NCBI RefSeq assembly: GCF_949987515.2
Contig: NC_082697.1
Coordinates: forward strand, 27,783,730 to 27,847,729
DNA: 64,000 bases
Source: Delphinus delphis
Lineage: Eukaryota; Chordata; Mammalia; Artiodactyla; Delphinidae
Reading direction: 5' to 3'
Of the stretch, positions 22,361-35,110 are shown piece after piece. The stretch's first letter is position 1. Every line of letters begins with the position of its first letter. The notes beneath the pieces were generated by a model that was not told where the DNA came from, made no database searches, and saw only the letters and a program-made list of their open reading frames with translations. The position numbers were made by a program, and so were the translations under genes.

Positions 22361-24327
22361 AACCCTGTTGTCTATGTTGGGCTCTTTGGGGATGATAGCA
22401 AATTAGAGAGTGTTGCTTGAAAGAGGTGGCTGCTAGCCTGCTCTCGCCACCGCTGCCATGCAAGAACTTGGGCCTCGTGTTGTCAGATCTTCTCATTTGT
22501 AAGAAATCTGGATGTTTGTGACATCTCTTGATTTTTTTAATGTGGCCAACTAGGAAACACTTTAAAACGCACCCATTAATGTGTGTCTGTGTCAGGCCAT
22601 CAGTCTGTGTCCCCTGATGTACAGTGTTAGATGCCAGGTGCGTAGTTCTCCTAGTTGTCACCTGAGGATGAGGGCGGAGAAGGGAAACGAGGCTGGAAGT
22701 GCAGGCCTGGGCCAGGGATGCCCTATCTGCAAGGCAAGGGAACATATTACTTTGGCCACTTGTGATCTTCTGCTTCTGGGCCCCCAGCTTCAAAGGCCTA
22801 ATTAGTGCCCCTTCCGTTCTGGCAGCACTGTCAGAATGGAGCCTCTAGAGACTGAGGCCTCCAGGCACCTCTGAGCCCCCTTGAAGCTGTCACACTAGTC
22901 GGCCTCCCTACCACAGGGTCTCTGGAAGCCGGGTGGGCAGCCTCAGAAGAGGGAACTTGGCTGATGGCACGTGAAGCTGGCATAGAAGCCACACCCGAGG
23001 AGAGGCTCTGGCAGCTCCTCAGCGGGAGAGGTGCTTCCTGTTCTCTGGAAGCCCTGCTGGTTCTGCCACCTCTGCCTGGGTTGTGATGAGGTCTGGACAG
23101 CAAGTGGTCTCTCTGTAGAGAGCTCTGCCACACAGCCACCACCGAGGAAAAGCTGGGATCTGAGTGTGGAGGAAGCCTGGAGCCTTCTCAGAGAAGGACC
23201 TCAGAGGAGCTCCTAATTAGCAGGAGGGGTCCCGCTGACATGCTTTCAGGACATTCTGGGATTCAGTCTAAAGCCACTGAGGACAGTTTACATTTTTGTG
23301 GCTCTAGTTAATCAAATATTCATCAAGCACCTACTGTGGTCAGGCTTTATCCGGGCCGCTGTGGGAGAATGCAAAGAAGTGTTTCCATCCATTCATTCAG
23401 CCAGTGTGTACAGAGTGTCTGCTCTGTAAGCAGGCCCCAAGATGTGGTCCCTCCCCTTAGGGAGCTTTTTAGGCTGATAAATATATATGGATGGTACATG
23501 GAGCCTGGCTCATAGAAATATTAATAACAGCTGCTGTTCAGTTGTGTGCCTTCTGAGTAAAAGATACTAGCCATATAGTACCTGCTTTAAAGAGTGGGTA
23601 CTGGGATTGAATGGAATCCTCATCTGAAGCACTCAGCACTGTGCCCGCCACACACTGGTGCTCAATAAAAGGGTAGCTGCATTATAGTTAACTTGGAAAA
23701 TTGGGCAGATCCAGAAGAAAGGCCAAGACACAGATGGGTCAGAGAAAACAAGAAGCAAAACAATTCAGGCCCACTTAGCATATGTTATCCTCATCTTATA
23801 GATGAGGACACTGAGGCTCAGAGAGAGGAAGTAGTTTGTTCAGAGTTACACAGCTGCTGTGTAGCAGAGCCTACACTTAAATGCTGGTCAGTTTGGCATC
23901 GAAGCTATGTTCTTTCTTCTAAGCCATATTGCCTCTAAAGAAGTGGTTAATGAACAGAACAATAAAACTACCACATTGGACAGGGGAGGCAGTGCCACCT
24001 GGTGAGGTTAGGAGTTTTTATAATTGAGGAAGCTGGGACTAGTGGAAAGAAGGAACTGGCCAGAGTTATATAACCAGGAAGTGGTAGGGTTGGGACCCCA
24101 ATCTAGGCATACTGGACATGACTTCCCACACTGCTGGGACAGAATAGTAGCCGTTGAGGGTAAAGATAGTTGTCTCCAGATACTCAAAGTTCAGTCACAG
24201 GAAAGAGCCCAGGCTTCCATATGCCCTGAGAGGCAGACCCCAGACCAGCACTTACAAGTGCCAGCCAGGGAGGAAAATTTTGGCTCAGTTCTAGGAAGAA
24301 CATTCTAAATTGAAAAACCATCTAGCA

Positions 24328-24543
24328 GGGATTCCCTGGTGGCACAGTGGTTGAGAGTCCACCTACCGATGCAGGGGACACGGGTTCGTGCCCTGGTCCA
24401 GGAGGATCCCACATGCCGCGGAGTGGCTGGGCCCGTGAGCCATGGCCGCTGAGCCTGCGCGTCTGGAGCCTGTGCTCCGCAACAGGAGAGGCCACAGCAG
24501 TGAGAGGCCCGCGTACCGCAAAAAAAAACACAAAAAAACAAAA
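24328..24543 (+). mobile_element. CHR-type SINE, plus strand
   Basis: GATTCCCTGGTGGCACAGTG to an A-rich tail with CACAAAAAAACAAAA. It is flanked by CATCTAGCA (24319-24327 and 24544-24552). Confidence 0.92.
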
Positions 24544-25076
24544 CATCTAGCAATGAAACAATATGTTTTGAGAGCTAGCTCCTCATCTCTGGGCAGCTCA
24601 CATAGGTCTGGATGTTCTAGAAGGAGTTCTTGCAATGTAATGGGGTTTGGAATGGCTGTGCTTGGCAGTCTTACAATCTAGAGGATCTGGAATTCTAGTA
24701 TAGGACTGGTCACAGGTGATGCAAGCAGTGGGTACCACTGGTGACCCCAGGAGAAAGGGTAACTGTAGGCTGGAGCTATCTGAGAAAGCTTCCTGGAGGA
24801 GGAACTAGAGCAGGATCTAAAGGGCTACGAAAAGGGAGAAGAGTAGGACTGGGTAAGGTGAGCCCGCCAGTCTAGCTGGGCTGTGGGGTTAGTGCTTCTC
24901 AGCAAAGGGTCTTCCCCTGTTCTCTGGGGCTTTTTAAATGGTGGAAATGACACAGTGAGTCCTGGGTCTTTCCTCATTAGGAGGCTGGTTTGGCACCACA
25001 TCCCCCTCTTACCTCCCAGCCATCCCTGCCTCCTCTCTTCATTGTACCACTCACCTCCTCCCACCCTCCCTTTCAG

Positions 25077-25239
25077 AGGTGGCAGACTTTGGACATTGAG
25101 CTACCTGGGAGAAAGGCGTGCCAAACGTGGCCTCTGCCGTGAGGCGAAGCCCGCAGCGTCTGACAAGGGCCACCCTCCTTGCATTCGGGCACAGAGCTGA
25201 AGCCGACCTGGGCCTCCTACCAGCTGCTTGCTGCTCAGG
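25077..25239 (+). other. SNPH: Predicted SNPH 5' UTR exon (163 nt)
   Basis: A near-ideal acceptor (long CT tract ending CCTCCCTTTCAG) is followed by 163 nt of non-repetitive sequence with several CpGs and no ATG on the sense strand. It ends at a strong donor, CTCAGG|GTGAGC. It lies alone in a large repeat-rich intron between the CpG island and the first coding exon, on the same strand. The absence of ATG fits a 5' UTR exon. No RNA evidence is available. Confidence 0.55.
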
Positions 25240-25869
25240 GTGAGCACTGGCTTCAGAGTCAGGCCTGGCTCATCTCCAGTTCTGCTCCTTGTTAGCCTGG
25301 GACCTCAGACAAATTGTCTTACCCCCAGGGCCATGTTCTCGTCTACCAAAGAGGGATCGATCATTCCTGCCTGAAAGGAGAGCAATGATCTGCTGAAAGG
25401 GCCTGGCATACAGCAGATGTCCGCACAAATGCCCCTCTTCTGCACGGCCTCAATCGCTTCTCTGCCCACTGGGTCCCAACCCTTGTCCAGGTGAATGATA
25501 AGAGGGACACCACATACCAGGTGCAGGGATGTGTGACTTAGTGCATCCTCCTACCGCTCTGTGAGGAAGGTATTATTATAGAAGAGGAAATTGAGTCACA
25601 GAGAATTTAAGCAACTTGTCTGTTATATGCGGCCTAGCTACCAAATATCTGATTCCAGAGCCCACCTTCTCTCCACCCCTTTTCCTCCCTTTGCTTTTTC
25701 ATCCTATTTCTCTCCCTATTTCTGTTCTCAGGCCTGTGAGTATCCGTTCGTCCCTCCTCAGCCCTTAGCTGGGCTCTTACGAGCAAGATTACCAGCCCTG
25801 GGCCTGATTGGAGTGAGTCGGCCTAAGAGCTAGAGAAAGGCATTTTGTTACTTCAGAAATGTCCCTAAG

Positions 25870-26230
25870 GGACCCTTGGTCCCATTCTATCCCAGGTCAG
25901 CAGTATACCTTCCACGGGCCTTTCCTTTCTACCTAAATTACTTTTACTCACCCCAGTTCCCTCTGCTTGAAATTTTCTTCCCACCACTACTGCTATCTCC
26001 CCATGTTCCCATTTGTCTCAAGGCGCAGCTCACATGCCATCTTTCAAGGGTCCCTCTTCATCAGCTCCTTCCCAGAGCACAGGCTCCTAGTCACCAGACC
26101 AAGGTCTGTGTTCGCAGAGGACGGAGAGCACCTGACCCTCCATGCCCTCCCATTCCCTGCCCTGCAGAGAGCAGCCCATGCTGGGCAGTACCCAGGGCCC
26201 AGCCTGGAGCTGTAGGACACCTTGAGCCAA
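25870..26230 (+). repeat. L2 remnant
   Basis: CTTGAAATTTTCTTCCCACC and GCGCAGCTCACATGCCATCT match the plus-strand L2 3' region. Confidence 0.65.
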
Positions 26231-26399
26231 CTCTCTGTTTTGTGGCTTCCTTCTGGAAGGAAGGGGGTGGGGCCCGTGCCTGGGAGAAGATGGGCTTCAG
26301 AGTTTGTTAGGACTGGCAGGAGATCGCCATTGTAAGGAATCCCAGAGGTTAGCCTTCAGATGAAGGAGACCAGGATCCAAGCCTAGACAGGCTGAGTGG

Positions 26400-26660
26400 T
26401 CGAGAACAGAGAGCATGGGCTTTGCAGTTGGACATGCTTGGTCTCGAACATGGACTTACTTTGTGACCATGGGCAAGTCACTTGATTTCTCTGACCTTTT
26501 GTTTCCTCAGTAGTAAAAATGGGCATCATAATCATAATCCCAGCCTCATAGGAGCAAAGCTGGGTAGAGAATTAAACTAGATTAGAAATCCCATATGTGT
26601 AAAGCCCCCAGCACAGGGTTTAGCACACAGTAGGTGCTTAATAAATGCCAGTACCCTTCC
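26400..26660 (+). repeat. MIR element, near full length
   Basis: GAGCATGGGCTTTGCAGTTG, CATGGGCAAGTCACTTGATT and CACACAGTAGGTGCTTAATA cover both ends of MIR. Confidence 0.85.
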
Positions 26661-27447
26661 ATGCACAGTTAGAAGGAAAGAACTTTATAACTTCTCTAGT
26701 TCTCCAAAGATCCGATACATCTTCAGTTGGTAGTGAGCTCCTCTCTCACCAGAGGTATTCAAACTGGGTCTGGGTGACTGCAGAACAGGAATGTTATTCA
26801 GAGAAGTGAAGCTTCAATCAGATGGATGTTGGGCTTTGAAACCTTCAGATTTTTTCCTGCCCTGAATTTCTGCAATTCTGTGAAGACTTTGACTCAGATC
26901 TCATTAGTCAGTTATTAGAAATCAGTTGGGGTTCAGCTTGGATGTCTGCTTAGCACAGATACAGGACAGAATCCGGCTGGAGCTACGAGCTTTCTCCCAA
27001 GAGGTGGCAAGGCTAGAAACAAAATCGGGTCTAAGAAGAAGAGTTCTCATAGCTCCTATGAAGGGAACCTGCCTGGTATATTTGGGGCATGAAGCTAAAT
27101 GTTTAGGCTGAATTTTGGGAAGGCTTCCCCATGGCCAATAGCATGAACTGCCCAGGGCAAGGCCTGTGTTTGATTTATCTCTGAATCCCCAGTGCCCAGC
27201 GCAAGCCAGGCACACAGGAAGTATTCTGGACGAATAACGAGCAAATGGCAAGTAGCCTTGGTGTTTCTCACAGATGGAATCCTGAGTTGAGAGACTCTTA
27301 GGACTCCCCTGGAGGCCAAGTGGCAGGTTCATACTCAGTGCATGTACGTCCGTGTGTCTGTGTCCAGGTCCCAGGCTTCCCAGAAAGACTCCTTCTGCTT
27401 CCTGCTGCCCTTCCTTCTTCTCTTTCCCCTGCCCCTTCCCCTCCTTC

Positions 27448-28680
27448 CAGCTTTATTGATGTACAGACAACATACATCAAGCTGCAAATACTTAAAGTGT
27501 ACAGTTTGGTAAGTTTTGACATAGTATGTAACCCATGAAACCATCACCACAATTAAGATAGTGAACACATCCATCAACCCCCAAAGTTTCCTCTTGCACC
27601 TCTGTAATTCCTTCCTCTCATGCCTCCCTCTCCCCTCCCTTGTCCAGGCAACCACTGACCTGCTTTCTGTCACTATCAATTACTTTGCATTTTCTAGAAT
27701 TTTGTATAAATGGAATCATACAGAATATACTTTTTGGGAGGCGGTGGGGGTCTGGCTTCTTTCACCCGGCATGATTATTTAGAGATTCAAGTTGTTGTGT
27801 ACATCAGTTTATTCCTTTTTATTTCTGAGTACACATAGTACACCATTGTATGTAAGGGTAAACCATGATCTGTTTTGCCCTTCATCTGTTGATGGACATT
27901 TGGTTTTTTTCTAGTTTTTTGTTATTATAAATGAAGCTGCTGTGAACAATTGTGTATAAGTCTTTGTATGGACATACCTTCCTGTTCTCTAGGGTAAATA
28001 CCTAGGAGTGAAGTGGAGCGGCTAGATCATTTGGTAAATATATATTTAACTTTTAAAAAAACTGCCCAAGTGTTTCCAGAGTGGTTGTACCATTTTACAT
28101 TCCCAGCAGCAGCGTATGAGAGTTCTGGTTTCTCTGCATCCGCAAGAGTACTTGGTATGATCAGTCTATTTAATTTTTTGTTTTTTTTTTTTGCGGTACG
28201 CAGGCCTCTCAGTGTTGTGGCCTCTCCCGTTGCGGAGCACAGGCTCCAGACGCGCAGGCTCAGCAGCCATGGCTCACGGGCCCAGCCGCTCCGCGGCATG
28301 TGGGATCTTCCCGGACCGGGGCACGAACCCATGTGCCCTGCATCGGCAGGCGGACTCTCAACCACTGCGCCACCAGGGAGGCCCCAGTCTATTTAATTTT
28401 AATCATTCCAATAGGTGTATAGTGGTATCTCCTTATGGCTTTAATTTGCATTTTCCTAATGACTAACGATGTTGAGCATCTTTTTGTGTGCTTATTTGCC
28501 GTCCATATATCTTTGGTGAATTATTTGTTCAAGTATTTTGCCAACTTTTAAATATTTAACTATTTGGCTGTTGGTCTTAATATTATTGAGTTGTAAGGGT
28601 TATTTATACATACTCGATACAAGTTCCTTGTCAAATATATATTTTGCAGCTATTTTCTCCCAATCTGTGTCTTGCCCCAG
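27448..28680 (-). mobile_element. Older L1 3' end, minus strand, split by a SINE
   Basis: CAGCTTTATTGATGTACAGA (reverse 3' UTR) through the ORF2 C-terminus. It resumes after the SINE at 28401 and ends near 28680. No intact frame. Confidence 0.85.
28178..28384 (-). mobile_element. CHR-type SINE, minus strand, within an L1 fragment
   Basis: T-run, TGCGGTACGCAGGCCTCTCA, ending CCACCAGGGAGGCCC. It is flanked by the 16-bp duplication CAGTCTATTTAATTTT (28162-28177 and 28385-28400). The host is an older minus-strand L1. Confidence 0.95.
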
Positions 28681-28709
28681 AGAGCCCTGTGGGAGTTTCA
28701 GACTCAGCG

Positions 28710-28735
28710 TGCATGTGTATGTATGTGTGTGTGTT

Positions 28736-28766
<31 letters not shown>

Positions 28767-28767
28767 C
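28710..28767. repeat. (TG)n followed by (AG)n microsatellite
   Basis: Interrupted TG repeats followed by an AG tract. Confidence 0.85.
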
Positions 28768-30239
28768 TCAGAAAGAGACTAGCTTCCTGAGAGATTGCAG
28801 CCTCTGAATTCGGTCCTTCTCTACTATCACGTGGAATCACAGGACAGCACCTAGAGGTACTTAAAATTCGCACATCTCCACAGCTTTGTTTTGCAAACAG
28901 GGGGCCTGAGTTCCTGAGACCATGGGGTGTAGCGTCAGAGCCCACACAGACCTCTGATCTCTAGAGGAAGAGGGCCCATGCTGGGTGCCTCGATGCCTTT
29001 GATTCCGGTGACACTTGGTGAAGCAGGTCACCTTTCTCCCTCACCTTGTATGTACAATGGGCACGGCACTGCCTTTCTGTGGGTGAGAGGCAGGTGCAGA
29101 ACTCTGTAGCTGACCATCTCAACTCCAAGGACAAGGAGCGTGTCAGCACCATCTATTGTCACAAAAGGCATTTGGGAGACAGAGGAGGAGGAGCCATATA
29201 TTCATTAAGGAATGTTTGTTGAGCTCCACGCTGGGCCAGGCTCGAGATGCACTGGCTGGAACAGTGCAGGGCAACCTTCTCTGCTCTGCTCTGGGTGTGT
29301 GGAGCCTGGTTGAGGGCATCACTACCTCTTCTGCCAGTGCCCTTTCACAGCTCGCCAGCAGTGCACATCGCTGCTTAAGCCAAACGCCTCTGTGTCTGTG
29401 TATGTAGACTTAGAAACCCTCAAAAAATGGAAGATAGTGATCCACAGCGGATGTGTGTAAACAGCCTGTGTCCTCCTGGTATAACAAAAGAGCACATGCC
29501 ATGGGGCCACCGTGGCGAGAGCTGTGAACTCTGTCTCCCGTGGAGCCACACGTGGGCATCCATGCTTGAATTGAGCTTGGAAGAGAAGCAGGTAGAAGAA
29601 GCTTGGAAGGGCTTTCTAGGCAGAGGGCACTGCATAGGTGAAAGCATGGTGAACCCATGAGGTGAATCAGTGAGGATATTTGGGAAGATGTGATGGCAGA
29701 GGCCAGGTGGTCACACAGCTCCATGAGGTGGGGGCATTGTCTCCATTTATAGACGGGGACACTGAGGTATCAACTCAAAAGAAGGGTGCCCTCAGGCCTG
29801 TGAGTCAATGGCAGAGCTGAGCGTACGGGTTCCCAGTTCTGTGCTCTTTCTCCTGTGCTGGGCTGTGTCCCAGGGGAGATGGACGGTGGCCTCGAGGCCA
29901 TTTTCCTGGTACTAGGTTGACTGTGCATGGGGTTCTCAGGTCCCAGATCACCTGGTTGGCTGCCTGACTTCCTTCAGCTCGTGTTTGCTAGCCCTTGATT
30001 CTGAATCTGGCCCTGCTCCTGGCACCTGGGAGACTGAGCCACTGAAGGCGTGATGCCCACTTCTCTTCCGGCCTCGCATGCTAGATGACAACTAGCCAGA
30101 CTCTCAGGCCCGCTGCTGATGCTCACAGTACACAGGCCAGAACTGCCAGCGCCACTCTGGATACTGGTGTGTTTTAAGCTGGGTATATTGCCAACCCTGA
30201 ACAAAAATAGGGTTCTGTTATTAAGGGAGAAGGGGAGAT

Positions 30240-30850
30240 GAACATTGGGTGGGCATCACCCCCACGTACCCAGAGGCCTGGGCATCATCACGGTTCTTCC
30301 CTCTCCCTGGTTTCCCACGGCCCATCTCTTTTAGTCCCTGTCTACTCCCTAAATTTCTCTCGAAGCCATCTTTACTTCTCTCACTTCCTTTCCTCTTCTC
30401 CCGTCTTGGCTTTCCTGGTGCCCTTTCTCATCTCTTCCAGCCCATTCTCAGCAGAGCTGGTACAGGGTTATCGTCCACAATCTAAACCTGACCTCGTCCT
30501 TCCTCTGCTCAGAACTTTTTCTGTAGGCTCAAAAGGTGCTCCCCCAGTACCTGGTCTCCCCTCTGCTCCCCTTTGTCCCTACACTGTCTGGTCTCGTGTA
30601 CCCAGCCCCTTGTATCTCCCCTTCTCCTGCATGTTTCTGTAACGTTGACCCCCCTTCCCTGCACTGAAGCTGGAATGCTCCTCCACAGACATCTGTGCAT
30701 CCACCTGCAGAAGCCTGCTCCTGAGTTCTGCAGAGAGGCTCCCTCTGTCCTCTGCCCAGCCCCTCCCTGACACACGCTTTGATTACTGGGACTACTGGGG
30801 AGAACCCAGCGCACATAGACGCTTGGTAAACATTGACTGAAATGTCCCTG
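30240..30850 (+). repeat. L2 remnant
   Basis: TGACCTCGTCCTTCCTCTGC, CACTGAAGCTGGAATGCTCC and CGCTTGGTAAACATTGACTG fit the plus-strand L2 3' region. Much of it is diverged. Confidence 0.5.
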
Positions 30851-31164
30851 CCAGAGCTGCCACACAGGTAAGAAGTACTCTGATTAGGAGAGAGGAGAAG
30901 CTTGAGGGGACCTGCTTTCAATCTTGGAGCTAGGCCACTTTCGAGCTACGTTTCTCCAGGAGGCCTCAGTTTCCCTCTTTGCCATGTGAGGTGAAGACAC
31001 TTGTCACAAGGCCAGAGAGACACAGAAAGACCATCTTTGGTAATTCCTGTTTTGAGCTCAAACTCCTTGCCTTTCAGGAGGCAAGGCTAAGTGCCTGTGG
31101 TTTTGTCAAGGGGAAACACAGCTGTTGTGCTTATGTTATGGGGGGAGAATCAACTAGCAACTCA

Positions 31165-31640
31165 GCCCTTTAGAAAAGCAGTTCGGCAGCATATTCAAAT
31201 TTTTTGACCCTATAAACCTACTACTGGGGATCCTTCCTAAGGAAATAATTCTAACTACAGAAAAATAATAATGCATGAAGATGTCTGTTGTAGCATTCTT
31301 TTTGATAGTAAAAAAGTCTATATGTTCAACAGAGGGGGATGTTAAGGTAACAGTGATGGACCCATGAAATGGACTATTATACAGCCCATAAAATACTTCC
31401 TATAAAGAATATGCCATATCATGGGCAATTCATAAACCATGTTAAATTTTTTAAAAAGGTATAAAGGTGCCTCTCTACCATGTTTATAACTATGTAAAAA
31501 TAACAAAACCCGCCTCCAAAATAGTTTTTCTTCTATGCTTAGAAAAAAGCTAGGAGGAGCAGCCGACAAATTAACCAGTGGTTTATCTCTGAGTAGCAAA
31601 AATGGAGGCTTTTAAAAAAAAAAAAAGATATGTGCTACTT
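31165..31640 (+). mobile_element. Ancient L1 3' end, plus strand
   Basis: AGCAGTTCGGCAGCATATTC, then ACTGGGGATCCTTCCTAAGG and ATGAAATGGACTATTATACA, ending near an A-run at 31,613-31,626. Diverged. Confidence 0.7.
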
Positions 31641-33249
31641 TATAGCTATAATAACAACATTCATAAATAGAACTATATTTAACATTTAAAAATTACCCAG
31701 TTGGAGCTAATTCCGTGACCTTCTTGGGGTGAATTATTCACTTGTCTCTGGGCCTTGGTTTATAAAATAAGGGAAAGAAATGACTGCTCATTGGGCAGCG
31801 TGTGCCAGGGCTCTTCACAGCATTATCTGATTAAATCTTCGCAGTTGAAACCCTATGTTGCAGATGAGGAAGCTATAGCCCATGGTCAGTCCTCTGCTGA
31901 GACCTAGGTTTTCCAGCTAGATTCTGCTCTAGGAAAAGCCCCTGCTCTGCACACCTTCCCGGGGGCCCCTGCGATTACGAAGATCTTTGCCTGCTCAGGG
32001 GAAATGTCCGGGCAGAGGGACACCTGAGAGCCCTGTGTCAACAGAGCCGGGGAGGAGTTTATCTTACAGGGTGGGGGAGGCTGGTATTTGCCCGCAGGTG
32101 GGAAGGAGAGCTTTCTGCTGACTGCAGCCAGAGCTGCTGGTCTCTGCTTTACCTTTTGGCACCAGCAGCCTTTTCCTGAACAGGATTTGCCCCTCAGCCC
32201 AAGTCCCCCGTTCTGTGTTCCCAGCCTCCCTGCGTGTCCAGCACCCTGAGCTCAGAGCTGCAAGGGTTCAAATCTCAGCTCCACCAGTATGCCTGGGGCC
32301 TTGGGCAAGCGCCACGCCTTCCCCCTGACCTCAGATCCTCTATCTATAAAATGGGATTGGACTAGACTGGAGATTCCAAACCCTGATGCCAGGCAGCTAA
32401 CAAACGAAACAGCCCAGGTAAAGAGCACAAGTGCAGGTAAGAACTGGCAAAAAGGGGCCGCTCCTCAGCCTCAGCCCATCACTGCCATGCAGGAATGCAG
32501 GCGCGGAGCTGCAGGATCTTTGGGGTTAAGACAAGCTAGAAATCTGGGTTTCTTTAAGTGTGCAGTCTCTCAAGTTATAAATGTTGACTGAAATGAAAAT
32601 ACACGTACATGCAGGCCAAAGGAGAGTGGTCTTTAGGCACGATACAGCCTGTGGGCTGCCAGTTTGGGACCCCTGGAGTTGCCTGTCTCTGAGTACCTTC
32701 TGGCTTTGACCTTCTGGTCCCTGGCCTCCTGGCCTCCAGGTGCTCCTCGAGGAAACGTTGGGCGGAGTGAGGCCCAGGCCTGCGAGAGCAGGGAGGCCAG
32801 TCGGCTAAGGAGGGGGAGGCCCTCAGCTTGGCTCTCCTGGACCCCATCCATGCCCTGTACAGATACAAGGGCTGAAAAGGCTCTGTCCTGCTGCCTGCCC
32901 CAAGCCCCACCCCTACCCCTGCGCTTGACCTGCACAGCCCCACTTTACCATCGTGACAACGATTAACCTCACGTACACGTAAGGAAACTGGCCCTGATTA
33001 TGACAGGCCTGCAGGCACACAGCTCCCCACTGAGCTGGGATTTGAATCCAGGAGTGTTTGGCTGTACCCACCGAGCTCCTGCATTTAGTCCTCACGGCCC
33101 CCCGAGGGCTCGGCGGGTGCTGGTGCGGACGGCAGTGTTGAGTACACGGAGCTGAGCACACAGGCGAGCGTGGTTGTACGTGTACTTGTGCGTGGACACA
33201 ACCGGACCTGTTGTGTGCAGATCTGGGTGCTGGGCACCTGTGCTTAATA

Positions 33250-34019
33250 CAGTCAGTCCTTGTTATTTGCAATAGTGATGTTCTATAAACCAGCTGTGAA
33301 CCCTGAATTAGTACAAAACCATTGCTCCTGAGGGAGAATACAGAATTAGGCTCCTGGGAGCCTCTGGTCACAACATTTTCATCAACTGATCAATACATAA
33401 CATTGTTTTATTTATTTGTGTTTCTGTTTAAAGACACCTTTAATATACATTGTTGGTACATTCACATTGAATTCGTGCCAACAGCACTATAACTCACACC
33501 TGGACGAACCTTATCTGACATTTATTTTCTCCATAAGGCACGTCACAGCCTTCCTTAGCTTAGGAACACTGGACAGCGCTTCAGCACTATGCTTGTGGGC
33601 CATTTTAAATAGCAAAATTACCCCCCCCACACACCAGCAAAGCACAAAATATGTTAAAAACATAGCTCTAAAGAGACCACAAAAAGGACACTTGTTTATA
33701 GTATAAGAAAGGAACCAAGCTAAGTGAAGTGTGTGCATTTTTGATAACTGTGTACTCCTGGAAACTGTGCAGTTTAAAATACTATTTTTTAAAATCAATT
33801 TTATTTAAAAGAAAAAGAAAGAAGAAAAGAAATGAAACGGGAGGTTGCCTTGTTCCACTCAGCTGGGAACATGGGCATCAGGCAACTGAAATTTTTCACC
33901 GCTCTGTGCATTCCACCCAGGACTGTGAAGGAACTGGGTATTGATTTGGGGCTTATGAATAAATGTTAGCAAGTAGATGATTCACAACTACAGAATCTGC
34001 AAACCATGAGGGTCCACTG
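33250..34019 (+). mobile_element. Tigger-like (TcMar) DNA transposon remnant
   Basis: It begins CAGTCAGTCCTTGTTATTTG and ends with a sequence whose reverse complement is CAGTGGACCCTCATGGTTTG. These are imperfect terminal inverted repeats, flanked by TA on both sides. About 770 bp, no transposase frame, so non-autonomous. The strand is arbitrary. Confidence 0.75.
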
Positions 34020-34569
34020 TAATGTTGTATCTTTCACTTTTCTCTGAGGGCTGCTGTCAGGATTTGGGGTTGTTGACACAACGAATTGGATTTTCTGAGT
34101 GCGGAGATGTAATTTAGAGGGGCAGCTGGAATCGTTTGAGTTCCACTCTCAGTATTACCACCTACTTGCTACGTGCCCTCCTGCAAGTTCGCTGGTCTCT
34201 GGTGGTAAAATGGAGGGCACACCCCCTAACGTGAGGGTGAACTGAGAGGATAAATGTGGAACACCCAGGACAGTGCCTGGCAAGAGGCTGATTAAATGAC
34301 AGCTTTCAAACGGTGCTTTCACGCTTTCCCTTAAGATGCAGTTTTTAAGGGTTTTGTACTCAAGACCCTGCTAGATACTAAGGATTCGGAGATGGATAAA
34401 TCCCTGGCTTACAAATCTAGCAGGAGAGACCAGCCCACCTAAATAGGACGCCATGTGTGAGAAGGACTATAATAATATAAACTAAGTACTGCAAAGCTTT
34501 TCTTGCCCCTTTTTTTACTTGCTAAGAAGCCCGCACTTACTTGGGTAGTGATATCAACCCAAGTGAGTG

Positions 34570-34760
34570 CAGAACCACTTATTCATCCAGCAAATATTTG
34601 TTGAGGGCCTGTGGGGTGCCAGGCACTGGTCTAAGCGCTGGGAACTAAATTAAGAAATAAATGGGCAAATATTCTTACCTTCCTAGAGCTTATATTCTAG
34701 AGACAATAAACAAAGTACATTAGCTGTTGCTAAGGACTGTGGAGAAAATAAAGCATGGGG
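34570..34760 (-). repeat. L2 3' end remnant
   Basis: CATCCAGCAAATATTTGTTG, GGCACTGGTCTAAGCGCTGG and GCTTATATTCTAGAGACAAT match the reverse L2 3' end. Confidence 0.75.
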
Positions 34761-34879
34761 AGAAAGAAAGAGACCCCTGAAATACAAACTATTATCATAT
34801 TTCAGATGAAGATTTTGGAGTGGAATAAAGATGTAACATATATGAACAACATTAAGAACAAGACTATTTAGGTGAATAA

Positions 34880-35110
34880 ATAAATACTGTTTATGGAGTG
34901 CTTTCCCTATGCCAGATCCTTGCTAGGCATTTAGCACGTATAACTGCTAATCGTGACTGTACTTGTGCACAATATCTGTACTTAGCTCCATTCTACAGAT
35001 GAGGAGACTGAGGCTTAGAGAAGTAAAGTGGTATTCCCACTGTCATAAAGATAGTGGGTAGTGCAGTTTGGAATTCAAATCCTGGCATATTTGAGCCCAA
35101 AGCCATGGTT
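34880..35110 (-). repeat. MIR element
   Basis: TTCTACAGATGAGGAGACTG and AGAAGTAAAGTGGTATTCCC match reverse MIR. Confidence 0.7.

Larger units (their letters stand above)
16680..25076 (+). other. SNPH: SNPH intron between predicted 5' UTR exons; contents
   Basis: No convincing coding sequence. It holds MIR copies (about 17750-17930, 19960-20165, 22185-22360), L2 remnants (about 18585-18700, 20320-20480, 23300-23480), three CHR-type SINEs (19338-19550, 21932-22150, 24328-24543) and a short ATA repeat at 20601-20616. The open frames here are short and non-conserved in appearance. Confidence 0.6.

Noticed and set aside
22302..22793. 163-residue minus-strand frame
   Set aside because: Overlaps a MIR and non-repetitive intron; composition looks random.
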